Part shown: positions 24,613 through 32,927 of the stretch, piece by piece | How the letters are laid out: each line of letters begins with the position of its first letter | Numbering within the stretch: the stretch's first letter is position 1 | Source of the DNA: Desulfolinea sp050305405 | GTDB taxonomy: Bacteria; Chloroflexota; Anaerolineae; Anaerolineales; Villigracilaceae | Direction of reading: 5' to 3' | DNA: 64,000 bases | NCBI GenBank assembly: GCA_050305405.1 | Contig: JBNLFG010000004.1 | Span: 186,001-250,000 of the forward strand | Translations under genes and position numbers: made by a program | Notes under the pieces: model-generated | Told to the model about the DNA's origin: nothing | Databases searched by the model: none | Seen by the model: the letters and a program-made list of their open reading frames with translations, nothing else

Positions 24613-25080
24613 ATGCCGAAATTATTTTTGCTTTGTGGCTTGCCTGGTTCAGGGAAAACAACTTTAGCTAAAGAGCTTGAAATTTCGCATCAGGCTTTAC
24701 GGTTATGCCCAGATGAATGGGTTTCTTCGCTATTAGCAAGTCAGGAAGATATTGCAGAACATGCGCGCCTTCGCCCTCTTGTAGATACTCTTCAGTGGAA
24801 GGTTGCAAAACGAACCCTCCAATTAGGAGTAAACGTGGTTTTAGAAAATGGATTTTGGTTTAGAGAAGAACGTGATTTGTATCGGACAATGGCAAAAAAT
24901 ATAGACGCTGATGTTGAATTGATTTATCTTGATTTTAGCCGTGACGAATTATGGAAACGATTATCAGCAAGAAATCAAAATCTACCCCCTGACACATTTA
25001 CAGTAAGCGAAAAAGAACTCGACCAATGGATAAATCAATTTGAACCGCCAACTCAAGAAGAGTTAGGTAAGATGCCCTGA
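24613..25080 (+). CDS. AAA_33-type ATP-binding protein / predicted small-molecule kinase
   Basis: A 155-residue protein with P-loop LCGLPGSGKTTLA (about 7-19), the RLCPDEW motif (about 30-36) typical of the AAA_33 zeta-toxin/polynucleotide-kinase-like group, VVLENGFW as a Walker-B-like strand and a WKRLSARN LID region. It probably phosphorylates an unknown small substrate. More AT-rich than the following RNA methyltransferase gene, from which it is separated by 2 nt, so the two are likely co-transcribed. Confidence 0.75.
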   Translation: MPKLFLLCGLPGSGKTTLAKELEISHQALRLCPDEWVSSLLASQEDIAEHARLRPLVDTLQWKVAKRTLQLGVNVVLENGFWFREERDLYRTMAKNIDADVELIYLDFSRDELWKRLSARNQNLPPDTFTVSEKELDQWINQFEPPTQEELGKMP

Positions 25081-25082
25081 AT

Positions 25083-25847
25083 ATGATCACATCCCCACAA
25101 AACCCAAAACTCAAACTTGTGCGCGCTTTACAAAGCCGCGCCAAATCCCGTCGTAAAGAGAATGCTTTCATCGTTGAAGGGGTGCGTCTCTTTGAAGAGG
25201 CCGTCGCCGCGAAGTGGAGCATCCGCTTTGTGCTCTACGATCGCTCTCTCAGTGAACGCGGCATGGAATTATTAAATTCCCTCGAAAATGTCGATATCGA
25301 AGAAGTCGATCCCCCGTTGCTCAAATCCATCTCCGACACCGAAACATCGCAAGGCATCCTTGCCGTGCTGGACTATGCCCCACTCCCTATTCCCGATTCC
25401 CCAAACTTTCTCCTTATTCCCGACCAAATCCGTGACCCGGGCAATCTCGGCACGCTTATCCGCACAGCCGCCGCTGCAGGCGTGGATGCCGTCATCCTGC
25501 CGCCGGAGACGACGGATGCTTTCGCACCAAAAGTCCTGCGTGCAGGGATGGGCGCACACTTCCGCATGCCCATTGTGGCAATGGATTGGGATGAGATTAA
25601 AGCTCAGGTACAGGATTTAACGGTTTATCTGGCAGAGATGGAGGGGGATGTTGTTTACACGGAAGCAAACCTGACACAGGGATGTGCCGTCGTCGTCGGC
25701 GGGGAAGCGGAAGGGGCGAGTGCATCCGCACGTCAACTGGCGGATGCGGAGATTTTTATCCCAATGAAGGATGCTACCGAGTCGCTAAACGCAGCTGTCG
25801 CCGGAGCGATATTGCTTTTTGAAGTCGCCAGGCAGCGAAACGTGTAG
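25083..25847 (+). CDS. SpoU/TrmH family RNA 2'-O-methyltransferase
   Basis: Methylates a ribose 2'-OH in rRNA or tRNA using S-adenosylmethionine. The 254-residue protein has an N-terminal substrate-binding domain (NPKLKLVRALQSRAKSRRKE) and a C-terminal SPOUT knot with the three motifs: DQIRDPGNLGTLIRTAAAAG (about 118-137), GGEAEGAS (about 205-212) and IPMKDATESLNAAVAGAI (about 225-242). The N-terminal type is that of RlmB/TsnR-like enzymes; the target nucleotide cannot be told. Confidence 0.9.
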   Translation: MITSPQNPKLKLVRALQSRAKSRRKENAFIVEGVRLFEEAVAAKWSIRFVLYDRSLSERGMELLNSLENVDIEEVDPPLLKSISDTETSQGILAVLDYAPLPIPDSPNFLLIPDQIRDPGNLGTLIRTAAAAGVDAVILPPETTDAFAPKVLRAGMGAHFRMPIVAMDWDEIKAQVQDLTVYLAEMEGDVVYTEANLTQGCAVVVGGEAEGASASARQLADAEIFIPMKDATESLNAAVAGAILLFEVARQRNV

Positions 25848-25856
25848 CCTTGTCGG

Positions 25857-27239
25857 TCACTCGGCGCTAATGACTTTTTTCTCTTGCAAATATTCATCAA
25901 GTAAGTCGGGGACAATCATGTGGGGTTCAGGATAGATTGGTTCGAGACCCCATTCTGGATTTACATAGTCTCCGAGGTTTCCAAAGACCCAGTCATCTGC
26001 AGCTGCGTGATAAATTCGATCCGCAATGATGGGATTTCCATCAACCCATAGGCGATTATCACGCCACTCTGCTCCACTACTGAGATGGATAAATCCAACT
26101 GCGCTGCCACGCAGGGCATGAGGGCGGAGAGCGGCACGTTCGGGGTCGTGCCCGCGTCGTACGATTTCCTCCAATTGATCTCCACGGATGTCAACGACAG
26201 AGCCACAAGCGGGAGAAGAAGTTGCCTGCCATAGGTCCAGCCGTCGAAGTTTGCCTGCCCGCAGACCATTTTCAAAACAAGTCCCGGCGATGCTTAAGCC
26301 AATATCAGCAGCGTAACGCTCCCGAAATACGTTTGCCATCAGGTTTCCCAACTGGCAGGGGTGTTCCAGGGAGAAATCAAAGGGTGTTTTCAGTTCACAA
26401 ATAATTTCTGCCAAACTTCTATCGATATCTTCCTTGATTTTTCTGATCTCATCTTCCAGTTCTGGCGCGGGGAGCAGGTCTTCAGAGACGGGCACAAGGG
26501 ATATATTTTCTATGCTGAGTTGAGCGCCATTCCAATTACAGTCTATGCGCCCAACATGCTGGGCGTAATCGCCTGCCTGGGCGATCAACACCTTTTCGAC
26601 CCATTCGCCATCGGGCAGCATTGAGTGGGAGTGCCCTCCGATGATGATGTCGATCTCGCTGGACAGGGTTTCGGCAACTTCACGATCTTCCCTGAGCCCC
26701 AAATGGGAAAGCAGGATAATGATATTTGCCCCGTCTTGGCGGAGTTCCTGCGCTAGGTCATGGATCAGGGGGATGAATGGAGTTTGTACCAATCCAAAGG
26801 CATCGTAAACATTGGTGCCATTCAGGATCAGTTCAGCCGTAACCCCAATAATGCCGATGTGAAGGGCATCTGTTTTGAGCGTGGTTGTTGCCTGAGCACC
26901 CTTGATAAGACTTCCATCTTCCATGCGCAGGTTTGCCATCAGGTGTGGATAAGTCGATGCCGCTGCCTGCTTTTCCAAAACCTGGTAGCTATAACGCGGT
27001 AGGGCGCCATTGCCAACCGTAACTGCGTTGCAGCCCATGCGGCTTAACAGGCGGTGCATGGCTACACCTTTTGTCATCCCGCTTAGCTCAGAGTTTTGCT
27101 CTTCACTGTCGCCTGCATCGAAATAAAAAACAGGAGTGTCAGGATTTTCCTCCCTGATTTGGTTGATGAGCGTGGCGGCTTGGGTCAGTTTTTCGATGCG
27201 ACCGTGAATATCGTTGGTATGCAAAATAATAAATTTCAT
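25857..27239 (-). CDS. 5'-nucleotidase/metallophosphoesterase (UshA-like) with altered GNHE motif
   Basis: A 460-residue protein with the two-domain UshA layout. The N-terminal metallophosphoesterase has HTNDIHG (about 7-13), DAGD and GGHSHS (about 207-212). The usual GNHE motif reads VGNGALPRY, so the Asn is kept but the His and Glu are lost. The C-terminal 5'-nucleotidase domain has HPCQLGNLMANVFRE and LDLWQATSSPACGSVVDI. There is no signal peptide, unlike periplasmic UshA. It may act on nucleotides or other phosphates in the cytoplasm; the altered motif makes activity uncertain. GGGAG lies 4 nt before the ATG. Confidence 0.8.
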   Translation of the reverse strand: MKFIILHTNDIHGRIEKLTQAATLINQIREENPDTPVFYFDAGDSEEQNSELSGMTKGVAMHRLLSRMGCNAVTVGNGALPRYSYQVLEKQAAASTYPHLMANLRMEDGSLIKGAQATTTLKTDALHIGIIGVTAELILNGTNVYDAFGLVQTPFIPLIHDLAQELRQDGANIIILLSHLGLREDREVAETLSSEIDIIIGGHSHSMLPDGEWVEKVLIAQAGDYAQHVGRIDCNWNGAQLSIENISLVPVSEDLLPAPELEDEIRKIKEDIDRSLAEIICELKTPFDFSLEHPCQLGNLMANVFRERYAADIGLSIAGTCFENGLRAGKLRRLDLWQATSSPACGSVVDIRGDQLEEIVRRGHDPERAALRPHALRGSAVGFIHLSSGAEWRDNRLWVDGNPIIADRIYHAAADDWVFGNLGDYVNPEWGLEPIYPEPHMIVPDLLDEYLQEKKVISAE

Positions 27240-27269
27240 GATACTCCCTATCTTTTGCTAAACTCAATT

Positions 27270-27650
27270 TTAGCCAAAGAACGTTGCTTGCGAGGGTTTC
27301 CCCTCTTCCCATAAGAAGACCTTCAAATCAATTTTCTCTTTATCATTGAAAACCACACCCTCCTCTTCCAACAACTCACGTTGACGCGGGGCACTAGGGC
27401 GCGCACTGATCTTCCCCTGCGAATTGATGACGCGCCACCAGGGCACATCGTCGGGGCATTGCGCCATCGCGCCGCCCACCCAACGCGGACCGAAGGCTTT
27501 GTAGGCTTTCGGGTCCATCTCGTTCGGCGGCGGGATCATTGCTGCAATGCGGCCGTAGGTGCAAACCATCCCGCTCGGGATGCGTTTCACGATCTCCCAG
27601 ACCTGAATGTTGTAATCCATTTGATTTTTAGTGGATGTAAAACGGGGCAT
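27270..27650 (-). CDS. Alkyltransferase-like protein (ATL, MGMT family without catalytic Cys)
   Basis: A 126-residue protein of the O6-alkylguanine-DNA alkyltransferase DNA-binding domain type: VWEIVKRIPSGMVCTYGRIA at the start and GPRWVGGAM in the helix-turn-helix region. The catalytic PCHRV reads PWWRV (about residue 71), the hallmark of ATLs. These bind alkylated bases and hand the lesion to nucleotide-excision repair instead of reversing it. The ATG at 27650 is chosen. The region before it contains a small palindrome (CCTCTCCC-AA-AGAGAGAGG, 27665-27683) of a common dispersed type. Confidence 0.9.
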   Translation of the reverse strand: MPRFTSTKNQMDYNIQVWEIVKRIPSGMVCTYGRIAAMIPPPNEMDPKAYKAFGPRWVGGAMAQCPDDVPWWRVINSQGKISARPSAPRQRELLEEEGVVFNDKEKIDLKVFLWEEGKPSQATFFG

Positions 27651-27701
27651 AATTCTGCTTTCCTCCTCTCCCAAAGAGAGAGGGCTGGGGTGAGGGCTAA
27701 C

Positions 27702-28469
27702 TTACCACTCCCAATCTTTAAAATTTTCCATCGCGCCGCGCGCGGTCATATCCAATTGCAGGGGCGTGACCGAAACATAGCCTTCATTGATCGCGCCGAA
27801 ATCGGTATCTGAGATCATCTCGCCGGTCGGGTGTTTGCCGCCGATCCAGTAGTAGGGACGCCCGAAGGGGTCTTCGCGTTTGACCAGCTCGTCGCGGTAG
27901 ATGCGCTCGCCCTGACGTGTGATGCGGCAGCCTTTGATCTCATCGATGGGCAGATAGGGGATATTCGTACTCAGCAGGATGCCCTTCGGCAGTCCACCTT
28001 TTTTGATAACGCGCTCCGTCACACGGCGCGCGATCTCGCCCGCAGACGAGAAATCTGCTCCCGCTAAACCAAGCGGAGTCTCCAACGAGAACGCCAACCC
28101 GGGAACGCCGCCGATGACAGCTTCCATCGCCGAGGTGACGGTGCCCGAGTAGGTGATGTCGTCACCGATATTGGCGTGCGGATTGATGCCGGTCACCACC
28201 AGATCAACACCTTCAACGATGCCCAACAAGGCGAGCGCAACGCAATCGGAGGGAGCGCCGTCGGTGGTCAGGGCGGGGTAGCCATCGGCAAGCTCGGTCT
28301 TATCCACACGCAGCGGGCGCCCGAGCGTTTTCGCATGTCCAGACGCCGACCAATTTCGGTTGGGGGCTAAAACGGTCACCTTTACATCGTCGAGTTTACG
28401 CATCGCTTTAACGAGAGCAAGTAAACCGGGGTGCGTTACGCCGTCATCATTTGTTACGAGAATGTGCAT
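27702..28469 (-). CDS. surE: 5'/3'-nucleotidase SurE
   Basis: A stationary-phase survival protein that removes phosphate from nucleoside monophosphates. The 255-residue protein starts ILVTNDDGVTHPGLLAL (metal ligands Asp8, Asp9), followed by APNRNWSASGHAKTL, TDGAPSDCVALAL, and VVTGINPHANIGDDITYSG (about 91-109), all standard SurE motifs. It precedes the ATL gene by 51 nt with a dispersed repeat in between, so co-transcription is possible but not certain. Confidence 0.95.
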   Translation of the reverse strand: MHILVTNDDGVTHPGLLALVKAMRKLDDVKVTVLAPNRNWSASGHAKTLGRPLRVDKTELADGYPALTTDGAPSDCVALALLGIVEGVDLVVTGINPHANIGDDITYSGTVTSAMEAVIGGVPGLAFSLETPLGLAGADFSSAGEIARRVTERVIKKGGLPKGILLSTNIPYLPIDEIKGCRITRQGERIYRDELVKREDPFGRPYYWIGGKHPTGEMISDTDFGAINEGYVSVTPLQLDMTARGAMENFKDWEW

Positions 28470-28496
28470 TGAAAGCTATCCTTTTGTATAGGGAGA

Positions 28497-28871
28497 TTAT
28501 CCCCAAATTTTGTAAGCGAAGATACCAACAAGAATCGGGATGAGGCCGATACCGATCCAGATCAGCATTTGTTTTTCGTTCGCCAAACGTTCTTTCCAGT
28601 CACGATGGACACGTTTATTCAGATCGGATTCACCAGACGTGGAAGCATATTGATAACCAAAACTACCCGTCGTACCACGCGATCCTTGAAAAATAAGTAC
28701 GCCAACGAACATGACAATCGATCCTACTAAAAAGCTAATATCGCTGTAACGTCGTGCTGTATGCGCGCCACGAAACCACCAGATCAAAAAAATCACACCA
28801 AAGATCATGATCTCATAGATAAAGTACCATTTGTAATCAGTCCACTTGAATCCTGTTTTTTTGTTTTCCAT
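28497..28871 (-). CDS. Small membrane protein of unknown function
   Basis: A 124-residue protein with three likely membrane segments (about 17-33, 45-62, 102-121). A polar loop between segments two and three contains GSFGYQYASTSGE and a charged HRDWKERLANEKQ. I do not recognise the family. A TATAAT on the minus strand (28912-28917) lies 40 nt upstream, and GGGAAAAG precedes the ATG. It lies upstream of surE with 27 nt between them and may share its transcript. Confidence 0.6.
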   Translation of the reverse strand: MENKKTGFKWTDYKWYFIYEIMIFGVIFLIWWFRGAHTARRYSDISFLVGSIVMFVGVLIFQGSRGTTGSFGYQYASTSGESDLNKRVHRDWKERLANEKQMLIWIGIGLIPILVGIFAYKIWG

Positions 28872-28948
28872 CTTTATCTTTTCCCTATTTGTTATCGGCT
28901 TAAGTTCGCAAATTATAGCACGCAGCCGCGTGTAAAATCTTGGCAGGG

Positions 28949-28954
28949 TATAAT
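28949..28954 (+). promoter_or_regulatory. -10 box (TATAAT) of the DUF951 gene, probable leaderless promoter
   Basis: An exact TATAAT ends 7 nt before the ATG at 28962. It is divergent from a second TATAAT (28912-28917, minus strand) that serves the membrane-protein gene. Confidence 0.6.
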
Positions 28955-28961
28955 CTTCCTC

Positions 28962-29162
28962 ATGCTACCTGAACTCGAAGTCAATCAAATTCTTCGCTTG
29001 CGCAAACCGCATCCTTGCGGCTCGTATGAATGGAACGTGACTCGCTTGGGGGCGGATATTGGTCTCGAATGCCGAGGATGTGGACGGCGTGTAATGCTTA
29101 CCCGCCGTGAACTTTCCCGCCGCCTGAAAACAATTTTGCCAAAGGAAAATGACCATGAGTAA
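28962..29162 (+). CDS. DUF951 family small zinc-ribbon-like protein
   Basis: A 66-residue protein with the DUF951 pattern: LRLRKPHPCGSYEWNVTRLG, then ADIGLECRGCGRRVMLTRREL. Three cysteines and one histidine could bind zinc. Homologues in Firmicutes are often near replication or segregation genes, but the role is unknown. The ATG lies 7 nt after TATAAT; the frame is open upstream to 28761, which is rejected because that part would run antisense through the neighbouring gene. It overlaps the next gene by 8 bp. Confidence 0.85.
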   Translation: MLPELEVNQILRLRKPHPCGSYEWNVTRLGADIGLECRGCGRRVMLTRRELSRRLKTILPKENDHE

Positions 29163-30330
29163 GAAAAAGCCGCATATTCTCTTCCTTTTTTCAGACACAG
29201 GTGGAGGACACCGCAGTTCTACCGAATCAATCATCGAAGCCCTGCATCTCGAATTTGGTGACGTCCTGACCACAGAAATGGTCGATTTTCTCAAAGGCGG
29301 CGCACCGCTGCCCTTCAACAAAATGCCCGACTGGTACCCGGAAATGGTCAAAGCCCCCTATCTGTGGGGCTTGAGCTTCAAAATGAGCGACAGCCGCCTG
29401 CGCGCGCGCGCCATCACGGCCAGCATGTGGCCCTACATTGGTAAAGCAACCAAGGATATGATCGAAGCGCATCCTGCCGATTTGATTGTGGCTGTTCATG
29501 CGTTGGCAACCACGCCCTTTTTAAAAGCTTTGGGGGATGATCGACCTCCCTTTGTGACGGTTGTGACGGATATGGTCAGCACCCACGCGCTTTGGTTCGA
29601 TTCGCGCGCGGACCTGACACTTGTTCCCACGCAACAAGCACGCGAACGTGCCCTCAGCTATGGAATCTCCGCAAAAAACATCCGCGTGGTTGGGCAACCG
29701 ATACCCGAACGTTGTGTCGTCCCCTCAGGGACAAAGGCCGAACTTCGCGACCGTTTAGGCTGGGGACAGGATGAGTTCATTGCTCTGCTGGTCGGCGGCG
29801 GTGATGGGATGGGGCCGATCAAAGAGAATGCGCAAGCGATTGCCAACTCCGGTTTATATGTTGGGCTGGTAATTGTGGCGGGACGTAACGAAAAGCTGAA
29901 AGAAGAACTCGAATCCGAAGCTGAAAACTGGGCCATCCCTACCTACATCTACGGCTTCACCAAAGAACTGCCCGACTTCATGCGTGCCGCCGATGTGCTC
30001 ATCACCAAAGCGGGGCCAGGCACCATCGCCGAATCGCTGGCGGCGCATTTGCCCCTGATCCTTTTTGCCCGCTTACCCGGACAGGAAGATGGCAATGTCG
30101 ACTTTGTGCGCGAGACCGAAACCGGTGTCTGGGCACCTGATCCTGAAGATGTTATCCGCACCCTAGCGCGCTGGATGACCCATCCGCCTGCGCGTGAGCA
30201 GGTCATCGAGAACTGCAAACAAGCCGCTCGTCCTGAAGCTTCTCGCAGCATCGCACGGATTCTGGGTGCGCAGGTGGGATTGACGGAGGAAAAGAAGGCG
30301 CTGCTTGTGGTTGAGCATTTAGATAAATAA
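29155..30330 (+). CDS. MGDG-synthase/MurG-like glycosyltransferase (GT28 fold)
   Basis: A 391-residue GT-B enzyme. N-terminal FLFSDTGGGHRSSTESI (about 9-25) matches the diacylglycerol glucosyl/galactosyltransferase family, followed by TDMVSTHALWF and VVGQPIPERCV. The C-terminal donor domain has LLVGGGDGMGPI, YGFTKELPDFMRAADVLIT and KAGPGTIAESLA (about 285-296). It probably glycosylates diacylglycerol or a related membrane lipid. I prefer the ATG at 29155, 8 nt after AAAGGA; 29149 is also possible. Confidence 0.88.
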   Translation: MSKKKPHILFLFSDTGGGHRSSTESIIEALHLEFGDVLTTEMVDFLKGGAPLPFNKMPDWYPEMVKAPYLWGLSFKMSDSRLRARAITASMWPYIGKATKDMIEAHPADLIVAVHALATTPFLKALGDDRPPFVTVVTDMVSTHALWFDSRADLTLVPTQQARERALSYGISAKNIRVVGQPIPERCVVPSGTKAELRDRLGWGQDEFIALLVGGGDGMGPIKENAQAIANSGLYVGLVIVAGRNEKLKEELESEAENWAIPTYIYGFTKELPDFMRAADVLITKAGPGTIAESLAAHLPLILFARLPGQEDGNVDFVRETETGVWAPDPEDVIRTLARWMTHPPAREQVIENCKQAARPEASRSIARILGAQVGLTEEKKALLVVEHLDK

Positions 30331-30416
30331 AACACAATCCTGTTCCTGAGCGGAGCGACCGATAGGGAGAGACTCTTCAACTGCAACTTCGCTCAGAGAC
30401 TGTATCGTATTAGAAA

Positions 30417-30460
30417 ACAAAAAAGTCCCGAGCATCTTTATAATGCTCGGGACTTTGCTT
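30417..30460. terminator. Bidirectional terminator
   Basis: AAAGTCCCGAGCAT pairs with ATGCTCGGGACTTT, with T/A-rich ends on both strands. It separates the convergent glycosyltransferase and mscS-like genes. Confidence 0.85.
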
Positions 30461-30466
30461 TCACAG

Positions 30467-30499
30467 AGACTACAAAAGTCTTTAAGACTTTTGTAGTCT
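30467..30499. repeat. Dispersed palindrome AGACTACAAAAGTCT, copy 2
   Basis: The same 15-bp arms as at 16697-16729, here around TTA. Located 12 nt before the mscS-like stop codon. Confidence 0.75.
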
Positions 30500-30511
30500 G
30501 GTTGCGTAAAT

Positions 30512-31303
30512 TTACTTTTCCATCTGCACGGTGCGGATCGGGAAGGGGATGTTGACGCCCTTTGCGTCTAAGGCTCGTTTGGTGGTGATGACGGCCTCGT
30601 CTTTTGCGTCGAAGAGGTTGGTCTCGGCGGTGCTGATCCAGAAACGAATGTCCATATCGATGGAGGACTCGCCGAAGGAGTGATAGATAATGCTTGGGGC
30701 GGGATCGGAGAGATATCCTTTGATGCCGGACAATGCTTCTAAAATGGTAGCCTTTGCCATGTCGAGGTCGGTCTCGTAGCCGACGCCGATCGGTAAATCC
30801 ACGCGCAGCAAATCTGCACGGCTGTAATTCTCGATTGGATTGGAGAGTACCTGTGAATTGGGGATGATGATGAGGCGTCCATCCAAGGTCTTTAGTTCGG
30901 TGGTGCGCATATTTATGGCGGTCACATTGCCGCCATAACTGGCAATAGATACGTAATTTCCGATATCGAAGGGTTGCTGGATGAGCAGGATCAAGCCGGC
31001 AACGAAGTTCTGCATGATCTCTTGCATTGCAAAGCCGATCGTGAAACCGAGGATGCCAAGTCCGGCAAGGAAAGCGGAGACATCGAAGAAGCGTTGCAGT
31101 GCGGTGATAATGCCGAAGATGAGTATGCCCCAGTAGAGCAATTGCCCGAGCAGGATGCTGATCTCTTTGTCGATGCCGCGCGATTGCAGTATACGGTCGA
31201 GCATGTTTCGCAGGAAGCGCGCCAAAATAAAGCTGCCGATAAAGATCGCTAGTGCAGTTGCGATATTAATAAGGTCAACGTTTTCGAGGAATGTTAGATC
31301 CAT
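30512..31303 (-). CDS. Small-conductance mechanosensitive channel (MscS family)
   Basis: A 263-residue membrane protein. Three helices in the first 110 residues end in the Gly/Ala-rich pore helix GLGILGFTIGFAMQEIMQNF, followed by the beta domain signature PFDIGNYVSI, RTTELKTLDGRLIIIPNSQV, and a C-terminal alpha/beta domain. It opens under membrane tension to release solutes during hypo-osmotic shock. The length matches the minimal MscS type with no extra N-terminal domain. Confidence 0.9.
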   Translation of the reverse strand: MDLTFLENVDLINIATALAIFIGSFILARFLRNMLDRILQSRGIDKEISILLGQLLYWGILIFGIITALQRFFDVSAFLAGLGILGFTIGFAMQEIMQNFVAGLILLIQQPFDIGNYVSIASYGGNVTAINMRTTELKTLDGRLIIIPNSQVLSNPIENYSRADLLRVDLPIGVGYETDLDMAKATILEALSGIKGYLSDPAPSIIYHSFGESSIDMDIRFWISTAETNLFDAKDEAVITTKRALDAKGVNIPFPIRTVQMEK

Positions 31304-31443
31304 AATGAGCCTTTCTATGTGTTGATTGTGTAGGAGTGGGCATTATAACGGAAAGCTTATATTCATTGGGGAAGTTTGTTTAAGTGTTTCATCAACTTTC
31401 GTAAATGTTCTGTAAAAAGGTTTTTTAAAGAGATAAAAAGGGC

Positions 31444-31449
31444 TATAAT
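31444..31449 (+). promoter_or_regulatory. -10 box (TATAAT) of the liv-type operon
   Basis: An exact TATAAT lies 41 nt before the livK ATG; a T-rich sequence occupies the -35 position. The leader ends in GAGGAG at good spacing, so this operon is not leaderless. Confidence 0.5.
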
Positions 31450-31490
31450 TTTCTGCTATATCCCAACTAACTAACTCAAATGAGGAGATT

Positions 31491-32717
31491 ATGAATAAGA
31501 AAGTTTTTGCCTTCTTGGCTATTTTGGTCTTGGCTAGTATGCTGATGACCGCCTGTGGTGGCGCTGCAACTGAAGCCCCCGCAATGGAAGAACCCGCCGC
31601 TGAAGCACCCGCTGCAGAAGAAGCTCCCGCCGAAGAGCCTGCCGCAGCTGAAGAACCCGCTGCCGAAGCGATGGTCTACACCGTTGGTGCCGTCCATGAC
31701 TTGAGCGGTGCGACCGCTGTTTATGGCGAATCGATCAAAAAGGGTATTGACCTGGCTGTTAGCGAAATCAACGCGCAGGCTTACCTTGGCGAAGGTGCGA
31801 CCCTCGAGGTCATTTATGAAGATGCCGCTGGTGATGCAACCCAAGCCATTGCCGCCTTTGAAAAATTGATTGCCAACGATGCCGTTTCCCTGATCTTGGG
31901 ACCGACCCTCTCCAGCGAAGCTAAATCCGCTGACCCGATCGCTCAAGAAGCCGGGATGCCCGTCGTTGCCAGCTCCAACACTGCAACCGGTATCACCGAT
32001 ATTGGGAACTTCATCTTCCGCACCAGCTTGCCGGAAAGTCTCGTCATCCCGAACACCATCAACGTCACCAAAGAAGCCCTCGGCTTGACCAAAGTTGCAG
32101 TGATGTACGGTAACGATGATGCCTTCACCCAGAGCGGTTACGAAGTCTTCGTGTCTGCCCTTAACGATGCTGGCATCGAAATTCTGACCGAAGAAACCTT
32201 CGCCAAAGGCGACACCGATTTCTCCGCTCAATTGACCAAGATTATGTCAATGGAACCGGATGCGATCGTTGTCTCTGCGCTGGCTGAAGAAGCCGCTAAT
32301 ATCATGGTGCAAGCGCGCACGCTCGGTATCACCGCTCCCTTCATCGGCGGCAACGGCTTCAATAGCCCGAAACTGGCTGAGATCGCCGGTGGCGCTGCTG
32401 AAGGTGCTATTTCTGGCGCTGCCTGGAATATCGCCAGCACCGTCCCCGCCAGCGCTGATTTCGTCGCTGCCTTCAATGCCGAATACGGCGCTGACCCCGA
32501 TCAATTCGCTGCACAGGCGTACACCGCTGCCTGGGCTGCTGCCAACGCTCTCAAAGAAGCTGGCGCTGACCGTGCTGGTGTCCGTGACGCCCTCGATGCC
32601 CTCGAAGGTATGGATAGCCCGCTCGGCACCTTTGGCTTCGATGACAACCGCGATCCCGCTCATCCCCCCGTTGTGCTCGTCGTCCAAGATGGCGTTTTCG
32701 CTGTATTCCAACCCTAA
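31491..32717 (+). CDS. livK: Branched-chain amino-acid-type ABC transporter, substrate-binding lipoprotein
   Basis: A 408-residue type I periplasmic-binding protein. Lipoprotein signal: hydrophobic core, then LMTAC with lipidated Cys22. An Ala/Glu/Pro-rich linker (about 25-60) tethers the domain. The binding domain starts YTVGAVHDLSGATAVYGESI and continues with LILGPTLSSEAKSADPIAQ and VVASSNTATGITD, as in LivK/amide-binding proteins. The ligand may be a branched-chain amino acid, an amide or urea. First gene of the operon with permeases and ATPases downstream. Codon use is strongly biased, suggesting high expression. Confidence 0.88.
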   Translation: MNKKVFAFLAILVLASMLMTACGGAATEAPAMEEPAAEAPAAEEAPAEEPAAAEEPAAEAMVYTVGAVHDLSGATAVYGESIKKGIDLAVSEINAQAYLGEGATLEVIYEDAAGDATQAIAAFEKLIANDAVSLILGPTLSSEAKSADPIAQEAGMPVVASSNTATGITDIGNFIFRTSLPESLVIPNTINVTKEALGLTKVAVMYGNDDAFTQSGYEVFVSALNDAGIEILTEETFAKGDTDFSAQLTKIMSMEPDAIVVSALAEEAANIMVQARTLGITAPFIGGNGFNSPKLAEIAGGAAEGAISGAAWNIASTVPASADFVAAFNAEYGADPDQFAAQAYTAAWAAANALKEAGADRAGVRDALDALEGMDSPLGTFGFDDNRDPAHPPVVLVVQDGVFAVFQP

Positions 32718-32783
32718 GGTTGTGCTAAGATTAGCCCCAAAGCAAATGCGCTAGCGTTGCGATGGGAAAGCGTTTTCAATCAG

Positions 32784-32815
32784 CGTCCCGTCGGTTTTCT
32801 CGGCGGGACGTTTTT
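32784..32815 (+). terminator. Intergenic terminator between livK and livH
   Basis: CGTCCCG pairs with CGGGACG around a 13-nt loop, followed by TTTTTATG. It would reduce read-through, so the binding protein can be made in excess over the membrane parts. Confidence 0.8.
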
Positions 32816-32822
32816 ATGTCAC

Positions 32823-32909
32823 CCTCCCCCTTCCTAACCTTCCCCAAAAGGGGGAAGGGACTGGTTCTCCCCCCTCTGGGGGGAGATGTCCGAAGGACAG
32901 AGGGGGGAT
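32823..32909 (+). repeat. CCTTCCCC/GGGGAGATGTCC repeat, copy 1
   Basis: An 85-bp element made of nested palindromes (CCTTCCCC...GGGGAAGG and CTCCCCCC...GGGGGGAG), ending in GATGTCCGAAGGACAGAGGG. A nearly identical copy lies in opposite orientation at 33817-33901, so the pair flanks livH. Confidence 0.85.
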
Positions 32910-32927
32910 AAATCAAAAGGTTCGCCT

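Noticed and set aside
31476..32231. 251-residue minus-strand open frame across livK
   Set aside because: Gly/Phe-rich shadow of the strongly biased livK codons; no recognisable motif.
32886..32927. 14-residue N-terminal extension of livH
   Set aside because: It is translated repeat sequence; the ATG at 32928 has a Shine-Dalgarno and aligns with the family start.
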